A DNA stretch of 5,389 nt from a bacterium. Lineage in GTDB: Bacteria > Spirochaetota > Spirochaetia > JABEVK01. Shown piece by piece: positions 1-4,941 of this stretch. The first letter of the stretch is position 1; every line of letters begins with the position of its first letter. Under the pieces are notes generated by a model that was given only the letters and a program-made list of their open reading frames with translations, was not told the DNA's origin and searched no databases. The stretch covers positions 1-5,389 of the forward strand of contig JAJXWL010000152.1 of the NCBI GenBank assembly GCA_021781625.1, written 5' to 3'. The translations under genes and the position numbers were made by a program.

Positions 1-670
1 GCGTCCGTACCGTGTCCAGGGGTTCGGCAGTTCGTCCTGCGGTAATCAGTACGGTTTTACCCGCCCAATCCCCCGATGTCGTCTTGGCTTTGACTTCGTT
101 AAGGCGGGTAATCACAGCCCGTAAAACTTCTTCTTCTGTCGCAAGCTTGGCTTTACCTTCTTCTAAGCGAGGCATCAATACAGTCACCCCTAACCGGCTA
201 AGTTTGGCAAGGTTTTCCCGGACCAACGGATGATCGTACATCGCTAAGTGCATAGCGGGCACTAAGATGAGGGGGAGTCCTTGCCCTAAACCCGTTGTCA
301 CAAAAGTAGTCACCGGAGTGTCATCGATTCCTGCCGCAATTTTACCGACCGTATTGGCCGTAGCCGGGGCAACTAAAATCAAATCGGCGGGTCGGCTGAC
401 ATTTCCCGCTAAAGCCACATGCTCAATGGCCCCTGAAAGTTCTAGGACAGGACGGTGGCCTGTGGCCCATTCCAACAGAGCAGGCCCAATCAATTGGGCG
501 GCTGATGCCGTCATAACGGGATATACTTCTGCCCCGTGCCGCATCAGTAAGCGTGCGAGATCGACCGCACGTACTACCGCCACCGAACCAGTCAGGCACA
601 GGACAATTCGTCGACCACGTAGCTCAGTGCCAGCCGTTCCCAAAATGTCTTCAGAGGGGTGGGGATTCAT
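1..670 (-). CDS. coaBC: CoaBC (Dfp): phosphopantothenoylcysteine decarboxylase / phosphopantothenate--cysteine ligase, archaeal type, 3' end cut by window edge
   Basis: This bifunctional cytosolic flavoenzyme joins cysteine to 4'-phosphopantothenate (CoaB, C-terminal) and decarboxylates the product to 4'-phosphopantetheine (CoaC, N-terminal). I translated 223 residues by hand without a stop before the edge; the family is usually about 400 residues. The FMN-binding flavoprotein domain spans about residues 18-180. Visible motifs are VLCLTGS (23-29), the probable catalytic His84 in AIEHVALAG, APATANT (101-107), PAMH (138-141) and the EEGKAKLA segment (160-167). The CoaB Rossmann domain starts at about 203 with GKTVLITAGRT and is then cut. 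PAMH instead of bacterial PAMN, and EGKAKLA instead of a Cys-containing LACG segment, fit the archaeal subfamily as I recall it. The ATG at 670 shares an ATGA overlap with the stop of the upstream decarboxylase gene and has a strong SD 7 nt before it. It is the last visible gene of the operon. Confidence 0.93.
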   Translation of the reverse strand, partial: MNPHPSEDILGTAGTELRGRRIVLCLTGSVAVVRAVDLARLLMRHGAEVYPVMTASAAQLIGPALLEWATGHRPVLELSGAIEHVALAGNVSRPADLILVAPATANTVGKIAAGIDDTPVTTFVTTGLGQGLPLILVPAMHLAMYDHPLVRENLAKLSRLGVTVLMPRLEEGKAKLATEEEVLRAVITRLNEVKAKTTSGDWAGKTVLITAGRTAEPLDTVRT

Positions 671-1833
671 GGAATTTCCTCCTGCAAATCCGACAAAAAG
701 CTTTTTAAAAGCTCGCGGGTCACGTGAGGCATCACCACCACACGAAAAAAATCGGTCCATTGTGAAAGGGCCCAACCTTTTTGCCGTAGTGCACCTGAAA
801 CCGCGTCAGCACGGCGTTTCAGAGGCCTTACGCCTACCACATTGAGGTCGGGCACCTTTAGCACAGGCTCAACCCCGGGGACTTGAGCCACCGCCGAGGT
901 AAACCAGTGGGCGTCTTCCATCGCTTGGCGAACAACCTCCACGTAACCTTGACGACCCAAATGCTTTAAAACAGCCCAAACAGCTGCAACCGAGGCTCCA
1001 GAACGGGTTCCCACCACGGTATTCAGCCGGGTGCGGCCCCCCGACAAATACCCAACCGCTAAAGCTGTGGCCTGTGCGGTTTGTTGGTCTTTCCACAAAA
1101 GGAGGCCGGAAGGTATGGGTCCTCGTCCCATTTTATGCGGGTCCAAGGCCACGGAGGAGTACCCCTCCCGCCATTGAAAAGCGGGAGCCGGAAAGCCTGC
1201 TTCTTGCAAAAAGGGTAAAACAAACCCACCGAAACTGGCGTCAATATGCAAGAACAAACCGGTTTGTACGGCCAGGTCGGCCCAGTCCGGCAAAGAATCG
1301 ACGGCCCCCAAGGCTGTCGAACCGGCTATTGCCACCAAGGCAAGGGTACGCTGATTCACGGCGCGGCGGGCGGCCTCAACATCGGCACGACCCCAAGCAT
1401 CAACAGGGATTTTTTTTAGCTTCAAGTCCAAAACGAGAGCGGCTTTTTCAAATGAAAAATGCGCAGATTCTGGAAGAATGACCTCGTCCTGTCCCTCACG
1501 GGCGAGTATTTTTGCCGTCCATAGGGCCAAAAGATTCGCTTCTGTCCCCCCCGTGACTAAACGCCCCGAGACCTGAGGACGTCCCCACCAGGTACCAACC
1601 AGCTGACAAATTTCTTCTTCTAATTCTACTAAACCAGGAACTAGCCCCGTATCGCCGATATTAGCGGCTAAGTAGCGCTGGTAGGCCTCGAAGGCGACGG
1701 GATGGGGGTCACCGCACATCGAACCTAAAATTCTTCCGCCTTTAAACGTCCAATCAGAGGCTAAGCGACGATCCAACTCGGACAAGACGGTGTCGAAGGG
1801 AAGTTCAAACGCGTTAATGGTAACTCTCCTCAT
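667..1833 (-). CDS. mfnA: MfnA-type PLP-dependent L-aspartate (or L-tyrosine) decarboxylase
   Basis: This is a group II PLP-dependent decarboxylase of the archaeal MfnA/ADC family. In this operon it most likely converts L-aspartate to beta-alanine for the next CoA step. From the ATG at 1833 it has 388 residues, near the usual ~380-400. Seen motifs: RILGSMCGDPHP (34-45), typical of MfnA; NIGDTGL (58-64); TGGTEAN (94-100), the PLP-phosphate region; His125, expected to stack on the PLP ring; HIDASFGG (196-203) with Asp198 pairing the pyridine nitrogen; and DPHKMG (231-236) with Lys234 as the Schiff-base lysine. It is not a pyruvoyl PanD. Archaeal relatives include tyrosine decarboxylases for methanofuran, so substrate is inferred from the neighbours. 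The gene overlaps panB by 20 nt and coaBC by 4 nt. The start is uncertain: there is no good SD before ATG 1833, whereas a GAGGAGAG stretch lies just inside it. Confidence 0.92.
   Translation of the reverse strand: MRRVTINAFELPFDTVLSELDRRLASDWTFKGGRILGSMCGDPHPVAFEAYQRYLAANIGDTGLVPGLVELEEEICQLVGTWWGRPQVSGRLVTGGTEANLLALWTAKILAREGQDEVILPESAHFSFEKAALVLDLKLKKIPVDAWGRADVEAARRAVNQRTLALVAIAGSTALGAVDSLPDWADLAVQTGLFLHIDASFGGFVLPFLQEAGFPAPAFQWREGYSSVALDPHKMGRGPIPSGLLLWKDQQTAQATALAVGYLSGGRTRLNTVVGTRSGASVAAVWAVLKHLGRQGYVEVVRQAMEDAHWFTSAVAQVPGVEPVLKVPDLNVVGVRPLKRRADAVSGALRQKGWALSQWTDFFRVVVMPHVTRELLKSFLSDLQEEIP
678..683 (-). promoter_or_regulatory. Shine-Dalgarno site of coaBC
   Basis: On the minus strand this reads AGGAGG, 7 nt before the ATG at 670. 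It lies inside the 3' end of the decarboxylase gene. With the ATGA stop/start overlap it fixes the coaBC start and points to translational coupling. Confidence 0.8.
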
Positions 1834-2596
1834 CCGACGGATACACACCGGCTTTGACATCTCGCACATAGCTTTCAATCACCGACCGCGCCAATTGCCC
1901 TACAGAGGGGTACCCTTGTGGTACAAACTTGGCTTTGCGGCCTTCAGTAAGCCCCAGTAAGTCATGAAAGACTAAAACCTGTCCGCTGGTATAGGGTCCT
2001 GCGCCAATTCCTATGGTAGGCAAAGAGTTTTCTTCAGTAATTTGCCGGGCCAAGGACAGTGGAACACATTCGAGTACGAGGCTAAAACAACCCGCTTGGG
2101 TTAAAGCTTTGGCGTCGTCACGAATCTTTTGAGCCTCTTCGGCTTCTTTTCCGTGAACTTTAAAACCCTGAGCCGTCTGAGGCAAAAGCCCCAAATGGCC
2201 CATGACGGGTATGCCTTCGGAAAGAAGAGCTTCGGCGACACCTGGTGGGTTGCCTTCAAACTTTACCGCGTGGGCTCCCGCCGCCATTAACAACCGCGCC
2301 GAGTCGATCGCGATTTCGGGCGTCTGGTACGTATTAGCCGGCAGGTCAGCGACGAGAGGAACTTTTGCCGTCCGCGCTGTCATGCGGGTATGATAGACCA
2401 TTTGCTCTAAGGTGACCTGCGAGGTCGAGTCTAAGCCCTGGACGACATTGCCCAGGCTATCCCCAACCAAAATCAGATCTATGCCGCCGGCACTGGCTAA
2501 GCTGGCTCCTGAGGCATCATAGGCCGTTAGCACGGCGAGCTTTTCGCCCAACCGCCAGCGAGTTAAAAAATTCTGCAAAGGTAAAGAGTTGACCAT
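1814..2596 (-). CDS. panB: 3-methyl-2-oxobutanoate (ketopantoate) hydroxymethyltransferase PanB
   Basis: PanB transfers a hydroxymethyl group from 5,10-methylene-tetrahydrofolate to 2-oxoisovalerate to form ketopantoate, the first committed step to pantoate. It is a cytosolic TIM-barrel enzyme of the PEP mutase/isocitrate lyase superfamily, 260 residues here against about 260-275 usually. Visible residues: VLTAYDA (22-28); the metal/substrate Asp46 in LVGDSLGN; Asp84 in VADLP; Glu114 in VKFEG; VMGHLGLLPQ (131-140); the catalytic Glu176 in LECVP; and GIGAGPYTSGQVLVFHDLLG (196-215). All expected active-site positions are present. I chose the ATG at 2596 because a GGAG lies 7 nt upstream; an in-frame TTG at 2614 is less likely. 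The gene begins 1 nt after the PPS stop and its end overlaps the decarboxylase gene by 20 nt. PanB is shared by the bacterial and archaeal routes, so by itself it does not discriminate between them. Confidence 0.96.
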   Translation of the reverse strand: MVNSLPLQNFLTRWRLGEKLAVLTAYDASGASLASAGGIDLILVGDSLGNVVQGLDSTSQVTLEQMVYHTRMTARTAKVPLVADLPANTYQTPEIAIDSARLLMAAGAHAVKFEGNPPGVAEALLSEGIPVMGHLGLLPQTAQGFKVHGKEAEEAQKIRDDAKALTQAGCFSLVLECVPLSLARQITEENSLPTIGIGAGPYTSGQVLVFHDLLGLTEGRKAKFVPQGYPSVGQLARSVIESYVRDVKAGVYPSDEESYH

Positions 2597-2597
2597 G

Positions 2598-3368
2598 CTA
2601 GAGCTCCGCTTCAAGGGCCAGTTCGGCTAAGCGCTCAGAATAAAACTTAAGGGCTTTGGCCAGGTTCTTTCCGTTGTCCCAAGTTCGGGCAGCTTCCCAA
2701 TGCGATCTCGGCAGAGTTTTCAGGTCCTTTGCCGCTTCAACAATGAGCGGAAGAGCTCGAACAATATTGTCCACGACGGTAACATGGGCCTTTTTCGCTG
2801 TACGAGAGAGCGGATTCAGGTCGATTGTCAGGACTTCTTTTCCCATGGCAACCAAAGCTTCGGTTCTGTCCCCATCTTCTAAAGGGACCAATACCACGTC
2901 AGCCACGAGGATTCCGCGTGGGTCAACCCGGCGGCGGCCATGAGTAATTTCTGGTATTTCCGCCGAAGCGGCCTCACCTACTCCATAGACTTCTTGAGCC
3001 CCTTCGGCTTTAAGTACCGCCTCAATGGCCTCTTCCCGGCCCGGAGCCCGATAAAACAAGTTAACTTCTAAGGGAGCGTTGACTTCTTTGGACAAAGCGA
3101 CCAACTCTCGGGGGACCAAGGCTGCGGCGTTACCATTGACCGAGATCACCGGATGGTGGGCTAAAAGCAAACGAGCCGCGACAGCCCTTGCCGCCTGACG
3201 ACCAAACTCCTGAGAAGCTTCACCTAAAAAGTAATCCAGACTTTCCCCACGACCGTGGGCAAACAAACCTGCTTCTGCAACGACTTTGTGGTGCAGGCCT
3301 TCTACAATTTTTTCGCGAAATAAAAGGGAATGATAGCGGGGATGTGTGGGGGGAATATCAAAAGACAT
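2598..3368 (-). CDS. pps: 4-phosphopantoate--beta-alanine ligase (archaeal phosphopantothenate synthetase, PPS)
   Basis: PPS ligates 4-phosphopantoate and beta-alanine using ATP to form 4'-phosphopantothenate. Together with pantoate kinase it replaces bacterial PanC plus pantothenate kinase. The 256 residues match the usual archaeal length of about 250-260 (former DUF137 family). Conserved blocks I recognise: IPPTHPRY (5-12), REKIVEG (18-24), AGLFAHGRGE (33-42), PVISVNGN (73-80), LEVNLFYR (100-107), VPLEDGDRTEAL (161-172), IDLNPLSRTA (182-191) and VVDNIVRA (198-205). The NLFYR, EDGDRTE and DLNPLSRTA blocks are hallmarks of the family, and I know no bacterial enzyme with this combination. The ATG at 3368 overlaps the end of the pantoate kinase gene by 11 nt and has an AGGAGGT about 10 nt upstream. 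It lies 1 nt before panB. Assignment to PPS is firm; activity is inferred from homology. Confidence 0.95.
   Translation of the reverse strand: MSFDIPPTHPRYHSLLFREKIVEGLHHKVVAEAGLFAHGRGESLDYFLGEASQEFGRQAARAVAARLLLAHHPVISVNGNAAALVPRELVALSKEVNAPLEVNLFYRAPGREEAIEAVLKAEGAQEVYGVGEAASAEIPEITHGRRRVDPRGILVADVVLVPLEDGDRTEALVAMGKEVLTIDLNPLSRTAKKAHVTVVDNIVRALPLIVEAAKDLKTLPRSHWEAARTWDNGKNLAKALKFYSERLAELALEAEL
2604..2607 (-). promoter_or_regulatory. Shine-Dalgarno site of panB
   Basis: The minus strand reads GGAG here, 7 nt before the ATG at 2596. It lies within the last codons of the PPS gene. It supports ATG 2596 over the TTG at 2614. Confidence 0.6.
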
Positions 3369-4308
3369 GGTTTACACGACCTCCTTGAGGGTCCAGGGCG
3401 GACACAAGAATACGACCCACCCCTTGAAAACTGGCTAAAAGCGACGTTACCTGCGAAACTAAGGTATTAGGCACTAACGTGTAGAGACCTTCTCCAAACA
3501 TCAGCATGGCCGTAGAAAAACCAGCACTCTGAAGTGACTGGGCGGCGGTTTTTAACTGTGGCGTCACTAACCCAGTACGCCGTGTAAACTCACCCGCCAA
3601 GGCTAGGTAGTTTTCTGGGTTTGGCTGGGACTGAAACTCCTTGAGAAGGTCTAAGCCCGCCGCATTGATCCGTCGGCGTAAGTCGGGCTCTTTTAAGAGC
3701 TTTGCCGTGGATAATGGCCCAAAGACCAGAAAAACCGCACGAAGATCATCTCGATACGGGACTAATTTCACGCGCCCTGTTCCCGGTGCCCCGGCCTCGA
3801 TGCGGATTTCCATTCCTCCAGTCAATTCACCCAAAACAGTTCCCAGACCCGTACCCGCTTCTAGCTCTGCCAAATGCGCTAGAGCCGCCGCTTCTTCACG
3901 AACTAAAGGGGTTCCTTCAAGAGCATTTAAGGCCAAAGCCAACGATAAAGCCCCTGCTCCGGAAGTTCCAAAGCCGCAACCTACGGGTAAAGTTGACGTC
4001 TGGGTAATTCGTAGCGGGGTGGACGACCTGAGACCCGTTTGCTCGTAAAAGAGCCTTACAACCGCACGCGATACCGGGACCTCAGCTTGTTGACCATTAA
4101 AACTATACACAGCCTGGAGAGAATTTGCCCCCACTGAGCGGGATTCAGAACTCAACCTACGGTCAAAGCTCAACTCAACCCGAGAGGTTACCCCTTGGGC
4201 AACACAAAACCCTGCCCCCAATGAACCTGTCCGGCGGGGGTCCGTGTCTTCATGAATGGAAAAAAGACCGGTGACGTGTCCCGGAGAAAAGGCCTCGGCT
4301 TCATTCAT
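3358..4308 (-). CDS. pok: Pantoate kinase (PoK), GHMP kinase superfamily
   Basis: PoK phosphorylates pantoate with ATP to 4-phosphopantoate, the substrate of PPS, the next gene. It is a soluble GHMP-type kinase (homoserine, mevalonate and galactokinase fold) of 316 residues, about the usual length for archaeal PoK. Seen: FSPGHVTGLF (7-16), the N-terminal archaeal PoK block; DPRRTGSLGAGF (23-34); the GHMP ATP-phosphate loop PVGCGFGTSGAGALS (108-122); and HLAELEAGTGLGTVLGEL (145-162) followed by the GG of TGGMEIRI. The GHMP loop proves a kinase of this superfamily. The FxPGHxTGxF and GTGLGxVxxEL blocks, and the PPS gene overlapping its end, point to pantoate kinase rather than mevalonate or homoserine kinase. 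The ATG at 4308 has AGGGA 7 nt upstream (4320-4316). It is the first gene of the operon and diverges from the exported-protein gene at 4404. Confidence 0.93.
   Translation of the reverse strand: MNEAEAFSPGHVTGLFSIHEDTDPRRTGSLGAGFCVAQGVTSRVELSFDRRLSSESRSVGANSLQAVYSFNGQQAEVPVSRAVVRLFYEQTGLRSSTPLRITQTSTLPVGCGFGTSGAGALSLALALNALEGTPLVREEAAALAHLAELEAGTGLGTVLGELTGGMEIRIEAGAPGTGRVKLVPYRDDLRAVFLVFGPLSTAKLLKEPDLRRRINAAGLDLLKEFQSQPNPENYLALAGEFTRRTGLVTPQLKTAAQSLQSAGFSTAMLMFGEGLYTLVPNTLVSQVTSLLASFQGVGRILVSALDPQGGRVNHVF
3379..3385 (-). promoter_or_regulatory. Shine-Dalgarno site of the PPS gene
   Basis: The minus strand reads AGGAGGT here, 10 nt before the ATG at 3368. This is a near-perfect anti-SD match placed inside the 3' end of the pantoate kinase gene, with slightly long spacing. 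It supports the start that overlaps the upstream gene by 11 nt. Confidence 0.7.
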
Positions 4309-4331
4309 CTAGTCATCCCTGTTAATAGTAG

Positions 4332-4350
4332 TCAAAAGCCTGGCTTTTGA
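4332..4350. repeat. 19-bp perfect palindrome, possible operator 1
   Basis: TCAAAAGCC, one central T, then GGCTTTTGA: both 9-base arms are exact reverse complements. A one-base centre is too short for an RNA hairpin loop without opening inner pairs, so a dimeric DNA-binding protein site is the more natural reading. It sits 24 bp upstream of the pok start codon. No known regulator is recognised. Confidence 0.6.
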
Positions 4351-4360
4351 AAAGTCTTAT

Positions 4361-4377
4361 GATTTTTTCAAAAAATC
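4361..4377. repeat. 17-bp perfect palindrome, possible operator 2
   Basis: GATTTTTT, one central C, then AAAAAATC: 8-base arms that are exact reverse complements. It overlaps the downstream half of the candidate -10 (4358-4363) and the expected start point of the plus-strand gene. Its core TTTTCAAAA (4365-4373) is the reverse complement of TTTTGAAAA at 4345-4353, centre to centre 20 bp. Low sequence complexity makes chance more likely than for the 19-bp palindrome. Confidence 0.45.
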
Positions 4378-4390
4378 CGATGGAATAAGA

Positions 4391-4395
4391 GGAGG
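4391..4395 (+). promoter_or_regulatory. Shine-Dalgarno site of the exported-protein gene
   Basis: GGAGG within the run AAGAGGAGG, 8 nt before the GTG at 4404. An in-frame GTG at 4395 overlaps this site itself and so cannot use it, which decides the start at 4404. Confidence 0.75.
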
Positions 4396-4403
4396 TGCTG
4401 ACG

Positions 4404-4937
4404 GTGAAGGGTGCTAGAAAACTCAGAGAACTTGCCATTTTAACACTTTCATTTTTAATGCTGGCCAATGGTGTCAGTCCTCTGTTGGCGGACCCCCCGA
4501 CTGTAGCCTTAGAGCCTACAACCAAAATCATTTACCCTAACCCAGCCGATGTCATACCCGGGCCGGTTCATTCTTCCACCACCAAATCTAGCCGCAAAGC
4601 TGAAGCTCCGCATTCCCCAGCTGTTGCACCCAAATCCTCACCAACGACCTCCAACACGCCCCCCCAAGTCATTCCTCCTCCCGCTTCTGCAAATAGTCCA
4701 GTTGCTTTGAACAAGGGGTGGTACCTTCGCTGGGGGCCCTGGAAAGACCGTGTTTCTGCCGTGGCCGCCTACCCCTCCGTTCAAGCCCAGTTCAGCGAAC
4801 CCGAGTTTAGCCATGCGACGTGGTTCCTCCAACTAGTAGGCACACAATGGACATTATTGGCCGGTCCTATTCCTGAGGCAGCCCTGGGACGAGCCCTTTG
4901 GGCTTCAGAACCTCCATCAGCAATTTATCGACCTTAA
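4404..4937 (+). CDS. Small exported protein with Pro/Ser/Thr-rich linker and possible SPOR-like C-terminal domain
   Basis: I do not recognise a named family. From GTG 4404 the protein has 177 residues. Residues 1-10 are basic (KGARKLREL), residues 11-28 are hydrophobic, and SPLLA before DPP (cleavage near 29/30) looks like a signal peptidase I site; no lipobox Cys is seen. Residues 30-103 are rich in Pro, Ser, Thr and Ala, like a disordered periplasmic or cell-wall linker. Residues 105-177 look folded: GWYLRWGPWKDRVSAVAAY, then a WFLQLVGTQWTLLAGPIPEAALGRAL segment. The W/Y-rich opening strand followed by a helix, and a late LLAGPI strand and turn, recall the SPOR peptidoglycan-binding fold, but the match is weak. 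The strong SD and signal peptide argue for a real gene. It diverges from the CoA operon and ends 4 bp from the convergent DUF188 gene. No link to CoA synthesis is visible. Confidence 0.75.
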   Translation: MKGARKLRELAILTLSFLMLANGVSPLLADPPTVALEPTTKIIYPNPADVIPGPVHSSTTKSSRKAEAPHSPAVAPKSSPTTSNTPPQVIPPPASANSPVALNKGWYLRWGPWKDRVSAVAAYPSVQAQFSEPEFSHATWFLQLVGTQWTLLAGPIPEAALGRALWASEPPSAIYRP

Positions 4938-4941
4938 TCTG

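Larger units (their letters stand above)
4309..4403. promoter_or_regulatory. Divergent intergenic region between pok and the exported-protein gene
   Basis: This 95-bp A/T-rich stretch separates two divergently transcribed genes and must hold both leader regions and probably both promoters. It contains two perfect palindromes (4332-4350 and 4361-4377). A TATGAT at 4358-4363 is one base off the bacterial -10 consensus for the plus-strand gene and would place transcription start near 4370. I see no good -35 at the expected distance from it. For pok, a TTGACT on the minus strand (4335-4330) resembles a -35 box, but the matching -10 would fall too close to the start codon. Promoter calls are therefore tentative. 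Confidence 0.5.

Noticed and set aside
267..845. Long plus-strand open frame opposite coaBC and the end of the decarboxylase gene
   Set aside because: It lies antisense to two genes with clear family motifs and its translation is Arg/Pro/Ser-rich without recognisable domains. It is a shadow frame.
1834..1878. In-frame upstream extension of the decarboxylase to a TTG at 1878
   Set aside because: It would lie wholly within panB, lacks an SD, and adds 15 residues that the family does not need.
2597..2614. TTG start for panB at 2614
   Set aside because: ATG 2596 has a GGAG at 7 nt and gives the normal N-terminus; the extension would cover the end of the PPS gene.
3641..4048. Plus-strand open frame opposite pok
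   Set aside because: It is antisense to the conserved GHMP motifs of PoK, and its product is basic and low in complexity with no family resemblance.
4307..4335. TTGACT (-35) and CTAGAT (-10) as a pok promoter on the minus strand
   Set aside because: Spacing is 17 nt, but the -10 would overlap the start codon and exclude the upstream AGGGA ribosome site from the transcript.
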